DNA from: Photobacterium sp. TLY01
GTDB taxonomy: Bacteria > Pseudomonadota > Gammaproteobacteria > Enterobacterales > Vibrionaceae
NCBI RefSeq assembly: GCF_021432065.1
Contig: NZ_CP090364.1
Span: 682,001-746,000, forward strand
DNA length: 64,000 nt
Direction of reading: 5' to 3'
Shown here piece by piece: positions 41,032 through 53,718 of the stretch (position 1 is the stretch's first letter; each line of letters begins with the position of its first letter). The notes beneath the pieces are model-generated. The model was not told the origin of the DNA, did not search any database, and saw only the letters and a program-made list of their open reading frames with translations. A program made the translations under genes and the position numbers.

Positions 41032-41053
41032 AAAGCCGGCAGAAGCCGGCTTT
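41032..41053 (-). terminator. Terminator after ychF
   Basis: The stem AAAGCCGGC / GCCGGCTTT with a 4-nt loop is followed on the minus strand by a T-run (TTTTTTATTTTC). Confidence 0.9.
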
Positions 41054-41075
41054 GTTCGTCTGTCTTGACGATAAG

Positions 41076-42167
41076 TTACACGTTAAAGCGGAAGTGGACG
41101 ACGTCGCCATCTTTCACGATGTAATCTTTCCCTTCCAGACGCCACTTACCGGCTTCTTTCGCGCCGTTTTCACCGTTAAACTCGATGAAGTGCTCATAAC
41201 CGACCACTTCGGCACGGATAAAGCCTTTTTCAAAGTCGGTATGGATTTTACCGGCAGCTTGAGGTGCGGTTGCGCCAATTGGGATAGTCCAGGCGCGAAC
41301 TTCTTTGACACCTGCAGTGAAGTAAGTCTGCAGATTCAGCAGTTCATAGCCTGAGCGGATCACACGGTTCAGGCCCGGCTCTTCAATGCCCAGATCTGAC
41401 AGAAACTCTTCACGATCCGCGTCATCCAGTTCAGCAATTTCAGACTCGATAGCCGCACAGACAGGGACAACGACAGCATTTTCTTTGCTGGCGTGTTCAA
41501 TCACCATATCCAGGAACGGATTATCTTCGAAGCCGTCTTCGCTGACATTGGCGATATACATGGTCGGTTTCAGAGTCAGGAAGTTCAGGTAATCAATCGC
41601 TGCTTTTTCTTCTTTAGTCAGCTCAACTGCACGCGCCATGCCACCTTCTGTGAGTGTTGGCAGCATTTTTTCCAGCACTGTGATTTCGAATTTCGCGTCT
41701 TTATCACCACCTTTGGCACGTTTGGCCTGACGCTGAATAGCTCGCTCACAGGTATCCAGATCCGCCAGAGCCAGTTCCAGATTGATGATTTCGATGTCTG
41801 CTAATGGGTTGATCTTGCCAGCAACGTGCACGATGTTGTCGTTTTCGAAGCAGCGAACAACGTGGCCAATCGCATCGGTTTCACGGATGTTGGCCAGGAA
41901 TTTGTTACCCAGACCTTCACCTTTGGACGCACCGGCAACCAGACCGGCGATGTCCACAAATTCCATTGTGGTCGGCAGGATACGCTCCGGGTTGACGATC
42001 GCAGCCAGCTTATCCAGACGCAGATCCGGTACCGGAACCACACCTGTGTTTGGTTCAATCGTACAGAACGGGAAGTTAGCGGCTTCGATACCCGCTTTTG
42101 TCAACGCATTGAAAAGTGTGGATTTACCTACGTTTGGCAGGCCCACGATACCACATTTAAAACCCAT
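41076..42167 (-). CDS. ychF: Ribosome-binding ATPase YchF
   Basis: YchF is an Obg-family P-loop protein that prefers ATP and binds 70S ribosomes. The start [20 protein letters not shown] (ATG 42167) gives 363 residues, the E. coli length. G motifs are [27 protein letters not shown] near residue 65 and a NVSE-type segment near 200; the C-terminal TGS domain ends in [10 protein letters not shown]. It follows pth by 70 bp, as in E. coli. Confidence 0.97.
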   Translation of the reverse strand: MGFKCGIVGLPNVGKSTLFNALTKAGIEAANFPFCTIEPNTGVVPVPDLRLDKLAAIVNPERILPTTMEFVDIAGLVAGASKGEGLGNKFLANIRETDAIGHVVRCFENDNIVHVAGKINPLADIEIINLELALADLDTCERAIQRQAKRAKGGDKDAKFEITVLEKMLPTLTEGGMARAVELTKEEKAAIDYLNFLTLKPTMYIANVSEDGFEDNPFLDMVIEHASKENAVVVPVCAAIESEIAELDDADREEFLSDLGIEEPGLNRVIRSGYELLNLQTYFTAGVKEVRAWTIPIGATAPQAAGKIHTDFEKGFIRAEVVGYEHFIEFNGENGAKEAGKWRLEGKDYIVKDGDVVHFRFNV

Positions 42168-42237
42168 GGCTTGAAACCCTTTAGTGATGTTTCCGGCATC
42201 CGGCACAGTGCGGGATGATGAAAAAGTCTGTATGAAC

Positions 42238-42828
42238 TTAGTCGGCTTTGAATGAATGTAGCCGGTTTTGCGCCTTGGTCAGGCCGTCTTTCAGCCAGAT
42301 ATCAAGGCAGCGAACGGATTCGTCTACCGCGGCGTCAATCTGAGATTGTTCGCCGGAAGGGGCTTTACCCAATACGAAGCCGGTCACTTTATTTTTGTCG
42401 CCGGGATGACCAATGCCTACCCGAAGACGGTAAAAGTTTTTGTTGTTGCTCAGCTTGCTGATGATATCCCTTAACCCATTATGGCCACCGTGGCCGCCGC
42501 CTTGTTTGAATTTGGCGACTCCGGGGGGCAGATCCAGCTCGTCATGGGCAACCAGAATTTCTTCCGGCGATATCTGATAAAAATTCGCCAGTGCGGAAAC
42601 GGATTTACCAGACAGATTCATAAAGGTGGTGGGGATCAGCAAGCGAAGATCGTCACCATTCAGCTGGATCCGGCCAGTTAAGCCAAAATACTTTGGATCG
42701 TTTTTCAGGCTGATATTGTGGATCCGTGCCAACTCTTCCACGACCCAGGCACCCGCATTGTGGCGGGTTTTGGCATATTCCGGACCTGGGTTTGCCAGGC
42801 CAACCAGTAAACGGATTTTTTGACTCAC
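42238..42828 (-). CDS. pth: Peptidyl-tRNA hydrolase Pth
   Basis: Pth releases peptides from prematurely dropped peptidyl-tRNA. The 196 residues contain the catalytic His in [17 protein letters not shown] near residue 23, the Asn in [12 protein letters not shown] near 71, and the Asp in [11 protein letters not shown] near 96. It heads the pth-ychF unit; the upstream gap to prs has a terminator. Confidence 0.97.
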   Translation of the reverse strand: MSQKIRLLVGLANPGPEYAKTRHNAGAWVVEELARIHNISLKNDPKYFGLTGRIQLNGDDLRLLIPTTFMNLSGKSVSALANFYQISPEEILVAHDELDLPPGVAKFKQGGGHGGHNGLRDIISKLSNNKNFYRLRVGIGHPGDKNKVTGFVLGKAPSGEQSQIDAAVDESVRCLDIWLKDGLTKAQNRLHSFKAD

Positions 42829-42900
42829 GCTGGTCTCTCTATGTCATCGGGATCAAATCGCGCGCTATGTTAACACTGCTGCAGAGATAAATAAAAACAA

Positions 42901-42927
42901 ACACGCCCCGCACAGGGCGGGGCGTGT
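42901..42927 (-). terminator. Terminator after prs
   Basis: A perfect eleven-pair stem (ACACGCCCCGC / GCGGGGCGTGT, 5-nt loop) is followed on the minus strand by TTTGTTTTTATTT. It ends the lolB-ispE-prs unit. Confidence 0.9.
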
Positions 42928-42953
42928 TGACTGTCATTCTGTTTGCTGAGCGA

Positions 42954-43901
42954 TTAGTGCTCAAACATCGCAGAGATAGACTCTTCGTTGCTGATGCGGC
43001 GAATCGCTTCAGCCAACATGCCTGACAGAGTCAGTACAGAGACTTTGCCTGTATCCAGCATGGCCTGAGACAGTGGGATAGAGTCAGTGACGATCACTTC
43101 ATCAATCACAGAGTTTTTGATGTTCTCTGGGGCGTTGCCTGAGAAAACCGGGTGAGTCGCGTAAGCGAACACACGCTTTGCACCACGCTCTTTCAGCGCT
43201 TCAGCAGCTTTACACAAGGTACCGCCGGTGTCGATCATGTCATCAACAATGATGCAGTCACGGCCTTCAACATCACCAATCAGGTGCATGACCTGTGACA
43301 CGTTGGCGCGTGGGCGACGCTTGTCGATGATCGCAATGTCAGTATCATCCATCAGTTTGGCGGTTGCACGGGCACGGACAACACCACCAATGTCTGGAGA
43401 AACCACCACTGGATCTTGCAGGTCTTTGGCCAGCATGTCTTCCAGCAGAACGGGCGAACCGAAGATGTTGTCTACCGGCACATCAAAGAAGCCCTGAATT
43501 TGCTCGGCATGCAGATCAACAGTCAGCACGCGGTCAACACCCACGTTGGACAGAAAATCAGCAACAACTTTCGCTGTAATAGGAACACGAGCAGAACGGA
43601 CGCGACGGTCTTGGCGGGCATAGCCAAAGTAAGGGATAACCGCGGTGATACGACCAGCAGAGGCACGGCGCAGGGCGTCGATCATTACGACCAGTTCAAT
43701 CAGGTTATCGTTGGTTGGGGCGCAAGTCGATTGGATGATAAAGACGTCGCTGCCGCGGACGTTTTCATTAATCTGAACACAGACTTCACCATCGGAGAAA
43801 CGGTTCACTGTCGCGTCTCCAAGTGAAATGTAAAGACGGTCAGCGATGCGTTGGGCTAGCTCTGGTGTAGCGTTACCAGCAAACAGCTTCATATCAGGCA
43901 C
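42954..43901 (-). CDS. prs: Ribose-phosphate pyrophosphokinase Prs
   Basis: Prs makes PRPP for purine, pyrimidine, histidine, tryptophan and NAD synthesis, and so feeds PurN/PurM and Upp elsewhere in the window. I chose the GTG at 43901 (reading [15 protein letters not shown]): it follows GAGG with good spacing and gives 315 residues, the E. coli length and start codon. An ATG three codons later is the alternative. Motifs include the regulatory flexible loop [15 protein letters not shown] near residue 97 and the PRPP loop [18 protein letters not shown] near 215. Confidence 0.97.
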   Translation of the reverse strand: MPDMKLFAGNATPELAQRIADRLYISLGDATVNRFSDGEVCVQINENVRGSDVFIIQSTCAPTNDNLIELVVMIDALRRASAGRITAVIPYFGYARQDRRVRSARVPITAKVVADFLSNVGVDRVLTVDLHAEQIQGFFDVPVDNIFGSPVLLEDMLAKDLQDPVVVSPDIGGVVRARATAKLMDDTDIAIIDKRRPRANVSQVMHLIGDVEGRDCIIVDDMIDTGGTLCKAAEALKERGAKRVFAYATHPVFSGNAPENIKNSVIDEVIVTDSIPLSQAMLDTGKVSVLTLSGMLAEAIRRISNEESISAMFEH

Positions 43902-43932
43902 GGGGTAAACCTCAATTGCGTCCAAGTTGTAT

Positions 43933-44796
43933 TTACTGACTTTCCGCAGTATGTCCGCTCAGGGCGGTCATCAAAGGTGAATGATTCACCCCTTTGGCGA
44001 CAAAACCATGGAGCCAGTCGGGTAATTTTTTCAGGGTTGCAGTAGCCGCTTGCTGAGAGCTAAATTCAGCAAAAACACAAGCGCCAGTGCCGGTCAATCT
44101 CGACGGCGCGTATTCTAACAGCCACGAAAGCGCCTTATCAACCTCAGGGTAAATTCTTCTGACGATTTTTTCGCAATCGTTTTCGTAATTGCCGGCTAAT
44201 AACACAGATAAAGGCCGTATTGGCGTGTTTCGGGTTAGATCGGGCGCTGTGAATATATCTGCGGTTGCAATGGCGACCTCTGGCTTAGCAACCAGATACC
44301 ATTTCTCTTCCGGTTGCGCGGGTTGGAGTTTTTCTCCGATCCCTTCGGCAAAGGCACTGAAACCCCGGACAAACACGGGCACATCTGCCCCCAGTGTTAA
44401 ACCAATCTCGGCCAGTTCGTCTGTACTGAGTCCGGTTTGCCATAAATAGTTTAAGGCGACCAAGGTTGTCGCGGCATTCGATGAGCCGCCACCCAGACCG
44501 CCACCCATCGGTAAAACCTTGTCAATCTGAATCGCAGCGCCAGCCTGAAGGCCTGCTTTTTTGCGCAGGGCATCCGCGGCGCGGTAAATCAGATTTTGCT
44601 CGAGTGGCACACCCTGAATCGCCGGGGTCAGGGTTATCTGCTCGTCAGCTCGTGCCGTGATCGACAAGGTATCGCCGTAATCTAAAAACTGAAACAGCGT
44701 TTGCAGTTCATGGTAACCATCCGGACGTTGCCCTGTGATGTAGAGAAACAGATTAAGTTTAGCGGGTGCTGGCCAGCTTGTCGTTTGTGTGATCAT
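43933..44796 (-). CDS. ispE: 4-diphosphocytidyl-2-C-methyl-D-erythritol kinase IspE
   Basis: IspE is the GHMP kinase of the MEP isoprenoid pathway. The start ATG 44796 ([20 protein letters not shown]) gives 287 residues; a TTG 12 codons upstream is open but would overlap lolB. GHMP motifs are [11 protein letters not shown] near residue 9, [16 protein letters not shown] near 96 and a C-terminal [12 protein letters not shown] near 248. It lies between lolB and prs as in E. coli. Confidence 0.95.
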   Translation of the reverse strand: MITQTTSWPAPAKLNLFLYITGQRPDGYHELQTLFQFLDYGDTLSITARADEQITLTPAIQGVPLEQNLIYRAADALRKKAGLQAGAAIQIDKVLPMGGGLGGGSSNAATTLVALNYLWQTGLSTDELAEIGLTLGADVPVFVRGFSAFAEGIGEKLQPAQPEEKWYLVAKPEVAIATADIFTAPDLTRNTPIRPLSVLLAGNYENDCEKIVRRIYPEVDKALSWLLEYAPSRLTGTGACVFAEFSSQQAATATLKKLPDWLHGFVAKGVNHSPLMTALSGHTAESQ

Positions 44797-44810
44797 TTTT
44801 TGAATGCGCG

Positions 44811-45476
44811 TCAATTCTTTTGGGTTTGCCAACGGTTGATTATCAGGGTTACTCGCTGTTTGCCTTGTGAAAGGACTAATCTGGCAGGCAGAGCGGGCGA
44901 CGTTGTTTCATCATAGTCGTTATAGTCCAGTTGCCATCGCTGATCACCCACTTGTTTGGTTAAGTAAGCAACGCGGTTTTGTGCATTGAGCTGATAGGTA
45001 TCCGCGCCAGTCGGCAGGCCGAGCAGCCAGTCCCGCATCTGATTTACGGGCAAGGCAATATTGGTCAGTGATAAGACGAGCTGAGCAGCGTCGCTGCCCT
45101 GATGGCGCTGGCCTTCATTATCAATCAGCACGGCACGGCCGGGCTGGGTGTCCAGTTTCAGCAGCGTTGTACCCAGAAAGTTAGTCAGCAGCAGATGATC
45201 GGCACCCGGATTGGTTTTCCAGTTTAGATTCGCACTGAAACGTTGCGCCGGGCTGATGTAGCCCAATTTGCCTGTTGCCTGATAGGTGGTGACTGCCGAC
45301 AATGCCTGTTTGTGGCTGTTCCAGTCGGTGATTTTTCCGGTGGGCGGTGTCGTGGTACAGCCTGCCAGCAACAAAGCCAGAAAGGCCAGAGTGGGGGCTT
45401 GATGTTGCTTTTTTCGCGGCAAAACCGACGGCAACGAAAATGAGAACCCAAAGAGAGGCGCAAACGCCATTCGCAT
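44811..45476 (-). CDS. lolB: Outer-membrane lipoprotein receptor LolB
   Basis: LolB accepts lipoproteins from LolA and places them in the outer membrane. The 221-residue precursor has a lipobox LLAGC (Cys40) after an unusually long, partly basic N-terminal region ([20 protein letters not shown]); an internal start would give a shorter signal, but no good ATG is seen. The mature part begins [19 protein letters not shown]. It diverges from hemA, as in E. coli. Confidence 0.92.
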   Translation of the reverse strand: MRMAFAPLFGFSFSLPSVLPRKKQHQAPTLAFLALLLAGCTTTPPTGKITDWNSHKQALSAVTTYQATGKLGYISPAQRFSANLNWKTNPGADHLLLTNFLGTTLLKLDTQPGRAVLIDNEGQRHQGSDAAQLVLSLTNIALPVNQMRDWLLGLPTGADTYQLNAQNRVAYLTKQVGDQRWQLDYNDYDETTSPALPARLVLSQGKQRVTLIINRWQTQKN

Positions 45477-45767
45477 AACATGTCCCTTATACGGCAGGTA
45501 ACTGAATCATGTGGAAGTAAAAGAATCATAGCATGACTTGTCTGATGAAATCTCTTTCATGGCCCATCGGCTCAATCAGAAAAGGACTGTAAACTGTGCC
45601 ATGACATTTCCGGTATTTGTCTGTAAAGTCAGGATTTGTGCTGACGTCTGAGCGATAAAATGATGCGCTGGCAGACAGATTCGAGTCATATCCTTTTATT
45701 ACGCAGGGTCATCAAGTAAAATGACCTGCTGGATCTTTATCATCGGGTAGTAGGTAACACCATCTCC

Positions 45768-47042
45768 ATGACCTTGCTTGCTTTAGGAATCAATCACAAA
45801 ACAGCGTCTGTAGACCTGCGCGAGCGTGTTGCCTTTTCGCCGGAAAAACTGACCGAAGCCTTGCAGACTCTGGCTCAGCATCCGGAAGTTAACAGTGGCG
45901 TGATCGTTTCTACCTGCAATCGCACGGAGATCTATTGTGATGTCAATCACACTGGGCCCGGAGTGATGATTGACTGGTTCAGCCGCTTTCATAATTTGTC
46001 AGCGGAAGAGCTGATGTCCAGTCTCTATTTTCACGAAGAGCAGGCCGCGGTGCGTCACCTGATGCGGGTGGCATGTGGACTGGATTCACTGGTGTTGGGT
46101 GAGCCGCAGATTCTGGGACAGGTCAAGCAGTCGTATTCCGATTCCCGCGACCATGACAATATGCATGGCATGCTGGAAAAACTGTTTCAGAAAGCCTTTT
46201 CAGTGGCAAAGCGCGTCAGAACGGAAACGGATATTGGTGGCAATGCAGTGTCGGTTGCTTTTGCAGCTTGTACGCTGGCCAAGCAGATTTTTGAATCAAT
46301 GAGTGAAGCCAGAGTGTTGCTGATCGGTGCCGGTGAAACCACAGAGCTGGTGGCCCGGCACATGGTTGAGCACGGTTGCCGCAGCCTGATGATTGCCAAT
46401 CGCACCCGGGAGCGCGCTCAGGCGCTGGCAGATGAATTTGGTGCTCAAGTCATTAGTTTGCCTGAGATTCCGGACCATATACACAATGCGGATATCATTA
46501 TCAGTGCCACAGCAAGTCCATTGCCGATTGTCGGCAAAGGCATGGTTGAGAAAGCGCTGAAAAAGCGTCGCCATCAACCGATGCTGCTGGTCGATATCGC
46601 CGTACCCAGGGATATCGAAGCTGAGGTCGGCGAGCTGGATGACGCCTATTTATATTCAGTGGACGATTTGGAAAGCATTGTTGAACGAAACCGCGAGCAG
46701 CGCAAAGTGGCGGCGATCCAGGCCGAAGCCATTGTCAGTGAAGAAAGTGCGGCATTTATGCGCTGGCTACGCTCGCTGGAAGCGGTCGACAGTATTCGCC
46801 AGTACCGTTGCTACGCTGATGATATTAAAAATGACTTACTCAGCCGCAGTCTGCAGGCATTGGCCAATGGCAGTGCACCGGAAAAAGTGCTGGCAGAGCT
46901 CAGCAACCGTTTGACGAATAAGCTCATTCATGCGCCAACCAAGGCTATGCAGCAGGCCGCGCATGACGGCGAACCTGAGAAACTGGCCCTTATTCGTGAA
47001 ACGCTTGGTTTAGGTACATTGAAAGATCAGTCGGCGGACTGA
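45768..47042 (+). CDS. hemA: Glutamyl-tRNA reductase HemA
   Basis: HemA reduces Glu-tRNA to glutamate-1-semialdehyde, the first step to heme. The 424 residues carry the catalytic Cys in [15 protein letters not shown] near residue 50, the NADPH-binding [17 protein letters not shown] near 186 and the family start [17 protein letters not shown]. It heads the hemA-prfA-prmC series as in E. coli. Confidence 0.97.
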   Translation: MTLLALGINHKTASVDLRERVAFSPEKLTEALQTLAQHPEVNSGVIVSTCNRTEIYCDVNHTGPGVMIDWFSRFHNLSAEELMSSLYFHEEQAAVRHLMRVACGLDSLVLGEPQILGQVKQSYSDSRDHDNMHGMLEKLFQKAFSVAKRVRTETDIGGNAVSVAFAACTLAKQIFESMSEARVLLIGAGETTELVARHMVEHGCRSLMIANRTRERAQALADEFGAQVISLPEIPDHIHNADIIISATASPLPIVGKGMVEKALKKRRHQPMLLVDIAVPRDIEAEVGELDDAYLYSVDDLESIVERNREQRKVAAIQAEAIVSEESAAFMRWLRSLEAVDSIRQYRCYADDIKNDLLSRSLQALANGSAPEKVLAELSNRLTNKLIHAPTKAMQQAAHDGEPEKLALIRETLGLGTLKDQSAD

Positions 47043-47134
47043 CTCAGCGTTTTCGTATGCATTAATTTTTTTGATCGCGCCTTGCCGAACCGGTTGAAGG
47101 CGGATCCTTGTTCGGATCTGACGTAGTACACATG

Positions 47135-48223
47135 ATGAAACCGTCTATTTTAGCGAAATTAGAATCTCTGGTTGAACGCCACGAGGAAGTGCAGCATTTG
47201 CTGGGCGATGCCACGATCATTGCCAATCAGGATAAATTCCGGGCTTTATCTCGTGAATATTCGCAGCTAGAGGAAGTGAGTCAGTGTTTCCGGGCTTACC
47301 AGCAGGTGCTGGCCGATCTGGAAACCGCGGAAGAAATGGCCGGGGAAGAGGATCCGGAATTGCGCGAAATGGCGCAGGAAGAAATCAAACAGGCAAAAGA
47401 AGAGATTGAACGGCTGGAAGACGAGTTACAAGTCTTGCTGCTGCCTAAAGATCCCAATGATGAACGCAACTGTTTCATCGAAATCCGAGCCGGCGCCGGT
47501 GGCGATGAAGCCGGTATTTTTGCCGGCGACTTGTTCCGCATGTACAGCAAATTTGCTGAAAGCCGCCGCTGGCGGGTGGAAGTGATGAGCTCGAATCAGG
47601 CGGAACACGGTGGCTATAAAGAAATGATCGCCAAGATCAGTGGGGAAGGGGCCTACGGTATTCTGAAATTCGAGTCAGGCGGACACCGGGTGCAGCGTGT
47701 GCCAGCGACGGAATCTCAGGGCCGTGTTCATACTTCTGCCTGTACTGTGGCCATTCTGCCGGAAATCCCGGAAGCGGAAATCCCGGAAATCAATGCCGGT
47801 GATTTGAAAATTGATACCTTCCGTGCCTCTGGTGCCGGTGGTCAGCACGTGAACACCACAGATTCCGCTATTCGCATTACGCACCTGCCAACCGGCATTG
47901 TGGTTGAGTGTCAGGATGAGCGTTCGCAGCACAAAAACAAAGCGAAAGCCATGTCTGTGCTGGCAGCCCGTATTATCAAGGCCGAAGAAGAGAAGCGCCA
48001 TGCGGAGGAAGCCAGCACAAGGCGTAACCTGCTGGGCTCTGGTGATCGCTCGGATCGCATTCGAACCTATAACTACCCGCAAGGCCGGGTCTCTGATCAC
48101 AGGATCAACCTGACCCTCTATCGCTTAAATGAAGTGATGGAAGGTGAGCTGGAAAGTCTGATTGATCCTGTTGTGCAGGAACACCAGGCGGATTTGCTTG
48201 CAGCCATGGCTGATCAGCACTGA
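47135..48223 (+). CDS. prfA: Peptide chain release factor 1 PrfA
   Basis: RF1 terminates translation at UAA and UAG. The start [12 protein letters not shown] (ATG 47135) gives 362 residues; ATG 47132 directly before it is equally possible. The stop-codon recognition tripeptide is PAT (in [11 protein letters not shown] near residue 188), and the catalytic GGQ is in [16 protein letters not shown] near 234. prmC, which methylates that Gln, overlaps its stop. Confidence 0.97.
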   Translation: MKPSILAKLESLVERHEEVQHLLGDATIIANQDKFRALSREYSQLEEVSQCFRAYQQVLADLETAEEMAGEEDPELREMAQEEIKQAKEEIERLEDELQVLLLPKDPNDERNCFIEIRAGAGGDEAGIFAGDLFRMYSKFAESRRWRVEVMSSNQAEHGGYKEMIAKISGEGAYGILKFESGGHRVQRVPATESQGRVHTSACTVAILPEIPEAEIPEINAGDLKIDTFRASGAGGQHVNTTDSAIRITHLPTGIVVECQDERSQHKNKAKAMSVLAARIIKAEEEKRHAEEASTRRNLLGSGDRSDRIRTYNYPQGRVSDHRINLTLYRLNEVMEGELESLIDPVVQEHQADLLAAMADQH

Positions 48224-49068
48224 TGAATCCCGCCATCGAAGTTGCGCTTAAGCAAGCGGTCACGCAACTGATTAATGCCGGTTCTGACAGTCCGCAGCTT
48301 GATGCTGCGGTCTTGTTGTGTCATGTGCTGGAGAAGCCCCGCAGTTACCTGCTGACCTGGCCTGAAAAAGTGCTGACCGACGAGCAGTCTGCCGCGTTTT
48401 CAGCGCTGCTGGCGCGTCGTGAATCGGGTGAACCGGTCGCCTATATTACAGGTGAGCGTGAGTTCTGGTCACTGCCGCTAAAAGTAGCACCGCATACCTT
48501 GATCCCGCGTCCGGACACGGAACGGCTGGTGGAAGCGGCGCTGGAGAAAATTCCTGCAGCAGCGTCGGTACTCGATTTAGGTACCGGAACCGGGGCGATT
48601 GCGCTTTCTCTGGCTTCTGAGCGTCCGGATTGTCAGTTCACTGGTATCGACTTGCGCCCGGAAGCGGCGGCACTGGCTGAAGAAAATCGTCGCGCGCTGC
48701 AATTACAGAATGTGCGTATCTTATGCGGTAGCTGGTTCTCGCCACTGTCCGAAACTGAACGGTTTGATGTGATTGTCAGCAATCCGCCTTATATTGATGC
48801 CAACGATCCACACCTCGTCAGAGGTGATGTGCGATTTGAACCCCGAACGGCATTGGTTGCAGAGGACGCGGGTCTGGCGGACATTCGCCGTATTTGTGTA
48901 CAAAGCCGGACATTTTTATCGCCAGGTGGCTGGTTACTGCTGGAGCATGGCTATCAGCAGGGCGAAGCCGTCCGGGGCATTTTTTACAATCTAGGTTATC
49001 AACAAGTGATAACGGTTCAGGATTATGCCGGACAAGACAGGGTAAGCTTAGGCTGCTGGTCTGTCTGA
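48223..49068 (+). CDS. prmC: Release factor glutamine methyltransferase PrmC
   Basis: PrmC methylates the GGQ glutamine of RF1 and RF2. The 281 residues show an N-terminal substrate-binding bundle, then a Rossmann methyltransferase with SAM motif VLDLGTGTGAIALSLA near residue 116 and the catalytic NPPY in IVSNPPYIDANDP near 186. Its ATG overlaps the prfA stop (TGATG). Confidence 0.97.
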   Translation: MNPAIEVALKQAVTQLINAGSDSPQLDAAVLLCHVLEKPRSYLLTWPEKVLTDEQSAAFSALLARRESGEPVAYITGEREFWSLPLKVAPHTLIPRPDTERLVEAALEKIPAAASVLDLGTGTGAIALSLASERPDCQFTGIDLRPEAAALAEENRRALQLQNVRILCGSWFSPLSETERFDVIVSNPPYIDANDPHLVRGDVRFEPRTALVAEDAGLADIRRICVQSRTFLSPGGWLLLEHGYQQGEAVRGIFYNLGYQQVITVQDYAGQDRVSLGCWSV

Positions 49069-49118
49069 GGCCGTCTGGCCAGTCATGATTCGAAGGAAAC
49101 GATAAAGAGAAAAACCAG

Positions 49119-49499
49119 ATGTACATAGCATTAAAACATTTTCACCTGACCATTATTGCCATGAGCGTGCTGTTATTTGTGGTGCGTTTTGGCCTGATGA
49201 TGGCCGATTCAGCGCTGATGCAGAAAAAAGCCCTGAAAATAACGCCCCATGTGGTTGATACCTTCTTGCTGCTGAGCGGCGTCGCCCTAGTGGTGTACAC
49301 TGGCTTTACGCCTTTCACAGCAGGCGCTGGCTGGCTGAATGAGAAACTGACCTGTGTGCTGGCTTATATCGCACTGGGTTTTTTCGCGTTGAAATACGGC
49401 AAGAACAAAGTCTTTAAAACCTTTGCTTTTCTCGGCGCGTTAGGCTGGCTGGCAATGGCCGGCAAGCTGGCGGTCACGAAAATGCCGTTGCTGGGGTAA
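49119..49499 (+). CDS. SirB2 family membrane protein
   Basis: A 126-residue protein with four membrane helices (for example FHLTIIAMSVLLFVVRFGLM and PHVVDTFLLLSGVALVVYTG), matching the SirB2 family. It lies in the conserved prmC-sirB2-sirB1-kdsA order. Role unknown; despite the name the family is not an established transcription regulator. Confidence 0.9.
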   Translation: MYIALKHFHLTIIAMSVLLFVVRFGLMMADSALMQKKALKITPHVVDTFLLLSGVALVVYTGFTPFTAGAGWLNEKLTCVLAYIALGFFALKYGKNKVFKTFAFLGALGWLAMAGKLAVTKMPLLG

Positions 49500-49503
49500 A
49501 GCC

Positions 49504-51212
<1,709 letters not shown>

Positions 51213-51267
51213 GGTGAATCTGGGCTGAACCTGATACGGGGATGGCCGGAGAATCTCTGAGACAAAC

Positions 51268-51302
51268 AAAAGGGGGGTGTCATGACTGACACCCCCCTTT
51301 TT
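51268..51302. terminator. Bidirectional terminator between kdsA and the MCP gene
   Basis: A 15-pair stem (51268-51282 with 51287-51301; core GGGGGGTGTCA / TGACACCCCCC) with a 4-nt loop TGAC is flanked by A and T runs. The convergent genes end on both sides. Confidence 0.92.
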
Positions 51303-51320
51303 CTATCCGCTGAATGCTGA

Positions 51321-53204
51321 TTACAGCTTAAAGCGGCTGATTTCCTGTTGCAGTTCGTGAGACAGCTCTGACAGCTGCGATGCCTGCTGCGCCGCTTCGC
51401 TTGCTTCCTGAGCCAGCTCGTTCGACACATCTCTGATCCCTTCGGTGTTACGGGTGATCTCAGAGGTTACAGATGACTGCTCTTCAGCGGCGGACGCAAT
51501 CTGAGTGGCCATATCGCTGATATTGGTAATGGCCGAGATGATTTGCGCCAGGCTGGCAGAGGCGGCATTGGCATCATCGACACTGGTTTCAGCCAGACGG
51601 CGACTGTCGCCCATAATGCCGACCGCACGACCTGTGGTCTGCTGCAGCGTTTCAATCATCTGCTGAATTTCCTGCGTCGAAGCATGGGTGCGTTGGCTCA
51701 AGACCCGCACTTCATCAGCCACGACCGCAAAGCCACGGCCTTGCTCACCCGCACGGGCAGCTTCAATGGCAGCATTGAGCGCCAGCAGGTTGGTTTGTTC
51801 AGCAATATTCTGAATGGTCGACAGAATGGTGGTAATGCTCTGCGCGTGGGTGTTGAGCTCACCAATGACGTCTGTCGCGGTTTCTACTTCACCAGCCAGA
51901 TTGGTAATCGAATGCTGGCTCTGATCAACCTGCTCGGCACCGTGTTCTGCCGCCTGAACCGTTTCGGTTGAGGTGCGGGCCGTGTTATCAGCATTCCCGG
52001 CAATTTCCTGCGTGGCAGCTGCCATTTCGTTGATGGCGGTGGCCACCATGTTGATTTCATCCTGCTGGTGGCGTATGCGTGTGCTGCGCTCTTCTGCTTG
52101 GGAGGCTGTCTGATGCGCCTGCAAGGTCAGCGAGTGAGAGACATCACGCAGACGCGTGACCATGCCATGCATGTTCCCGACAAAACGGTTGAAGTTATGC
52201 GCCAGCTGGCCAACTTCGTCGTCGCTGCGTGGCTCAAGGCGCTGAGTCAGATCGCCTTCACCTGTGGCAATCTCGGCCAGTGCGTCAGAGACACGGCTGA
52301 GGTCACGGAACAGGAATCCAACCAGCCATGCGACAGCGGCCAGCACAATCAGCGTAATAATGACGGAAGTGATAATCAGGCGGCTCAGCAACTGGCTCTG
52401 GCTGGCTTCTTCGGTGGCCTTGTCCATTTCCAGGCCTAGAATCCACGGCGTGCCTGGCACTTGTGCAAAGTACAGTAGTTTATCCACACCCTGAATCGTC
52501 TGGTTCAACACGGTTCTGTTACTGACCGAACGCTGAATCTGGCTGATGCTTAACGCTTCACTGTAACCATTAATGGGTTTGAGCAGCAAAGACTGATTAG
52601 GGTGCGCCAGGAAAGTATTATCCTGCGAGTTGATGAGCATGGCGTAAGCATTCTTACCGGCATCCAGGCTGATCACATCGGAAATCAGCTGATCAATCAG
52701 TACATCAGAACCAATAACGGCCTCCAACTGGCCATTCTTTTTGACCGGTTCAGCCAGAGTGACCAGCAACGCGTTGGTAATGGCGTCCTGATAGGCGGTG
52801 GTAATGATAGGCTTGTTCGCCGATTTGGCATCAATATACCAGGGGCGTTGACGGGGATCGTAACCTGCACGGTTTCGCTCAGGGTAGGAGCGGAACATTT
52901 CACCGGCAGCAGTGCCAAAATACATTTCATCAAAACCACCGGCGATGCGCGCCTGCTGCAGGTATGGCACAGGGTCTGAGGTTTCCAGGTAAGGTTTAAT
53001 CGCACTGGTGATACTGCGGCGGATCTCAATCCAGTCACTGATCCCTTTGGTCGCGGTTTTGCTTAAGCTGTCGGCACGGCTAAAAATGCTGTTTTGCGTT
53101 TGTTGATAAAGTTGGTTTGCGGCCAGCCATGTCAGCGCGGTTGCCATAACCACGACGGCAGATAAGCTGGCTCCTATGAGTTTTTGCTTTAGGGTCAGTT
53201 TCAT
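51321..53204 (-). CDS. Methyl-accepting chemotaxis protein, dCache type
   Basis: A 627-residue chemoreceptor. It has an N-terminal helix ([20 protein letters not shown]), a long periplasmic dCache-like sensor (about residues 35-285, with the ligand-site style stretch [18 protein letters not shown] near 115), a second helix near 290, a HAMP domain, and a cytoplasmic signalling hairpin with the conserved tip [20 protein letters not shown] near 470. The ligand is unknown; dCache receptors with an RPWY motif often sense amino acids. ATG 53204 was preferred to an in-frame TTG at 53216. It is the last core-like gene before the accessory region. Confidence 0.94.
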   Translation of the reverse strand: MKLTLKQKLIGASLSAVVVMATALTWLAANQLYQQTQNSIFSRADSLSKTATKGISDWIEIRRSITSAIKPYLETSDPVPYLQQARIAGGFDEMYFGTAAGEMFRSYPERNRAGYDPRQRPWYIDAKSANKPIITTAYQDAITNALLVTLAEPVKKNGQLEAVIGSDVLIDQLISDVISLDAGKNAYAMLINSQDNTFLAHPNQSLLLKPINGYSEALSISQIQRSVSNRTVLNQTIQGVDKLLYFAQVPGTPWILGLEMDKATEEASQSQLLSRLIITSVIITLIVLAAVAWLVGFLFRDLSRVSDALAEIATGEGDLTQRLEPRSDDEVGQLAHNFNRFVGNMHGMVTRLRDVSHSLTLQAHQTASQAEERSTRIRHQQDEINMVATAINEMAAATQEIAGNADNTARTSTETVQAAEHGAEQVDQSQHSITNLAGEVETATDVIGELNTHAQSITTILSTIQNIAEQTNLLALNAAIEAARAGEQGRGFAVVADEVRVLSQRTHASTQEIQQMIETLQQTTGRAVGIMGDSRRLAETSVDDANAASASLAQIISAITNISDMATQIASAAEEQSSVTSEITRNTEGIRDVSNELAQEASEAAQQASQLSELSHELQQEISRFKL

Positions 53205-53243
53205 GATGAGTCTCAATGGATGGAACAGAAGCTGATATCAATA

Positions 53244-53588
53244 TTATTTACTTTTCATTGCACAAAAATTGTGACAAATGAAGAAAAACAATACGGAGAA
53301 TTCTATATAGCTATACGACGGTTGTATATGGAAATTTAACTTTTTAAGGTGACTGATTATTGACGGTTTTTTGGTTAAAAATTTGTCACTTAAGATCACT
53401 TGTAGTGAGTACCAGGACATAAAAAGCAAGAAAAAGGACAATATCTTGTTCGGTTGGGTCTCACAGTAGTAACAGCCAATGTGCCAGAGAGAAAACGTAA
53501 AAATAAAACAATATATTATTATCTGTTTTATAGTGATAGAAATAATATTAATTTCATCAGTCTTTAAATGATTGATTTCTATACTCAT
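53244..53588 (-). CDS. Doubtful hypothetical membrane protein
   Basis: A 114-residue reading frame rich in Ile, Phe, Ser and Lys with three hydrophobic stretches (for example QIIIYCFIFTFSLWHIGCYY). The composition is what AT-rich noncoding DNA gives by chance, and the only ribosome binding site candidate (ATAGGT) abuts the ATG. I do not recognise a family. It may not be a gene. Confidence 0.2.
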   Translation of the reverse strand: MSIEINHLKTDEINIISITIKQIIIYCFIFTFSLWHIGCYYCETQPNKILSFFLLFMSWYSLQVILSDKFLTKKPSIISHLKKLNFHIQPSYSYIEFSVLFFFICHNFCAMKSK

Positions 53589-53657
53589 ACCTATTGTTAA
53601 TGTCTAAAGTGTTTTTAACTCAGGCATTAACTTCATAATTATCAGTAATGCACCTTG

Positions 53658-53686
53658 TTGACTATTGTTATAGTTGAATATAGCAT
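53658..53686 (+). promoter_or_regulatory. Promoter of the four-gene accessory cassette
   Basis: TTGACT (53658-53663) and TAGCAT (53681-53686) are separated by 17 bases, 32 bp upstream of the first gene. Five of six and four of six bases match the sigma-70 consensus. Confidence 0.55.
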
Positions 53687-53718
53687 CCGCCTGTTTGGTC
53701 ATCATCAAGGATGTAACA

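Larger units (their letters stand above)
53205..53718. other. AT-rich gap at the start of the accessory region
   Basis: This 514-bp stretch is visibly AT-richer than the core DNA to the left. It holds one doubtful minus-strand ORF (53244-53588) and the promoter of the PP-loop/Nudix-HAD/PLP/DMT cassette at 53658-53686. I see no integrase, direct repeat or tRNA edge that would mark an insertion site. Confidence 0.5.
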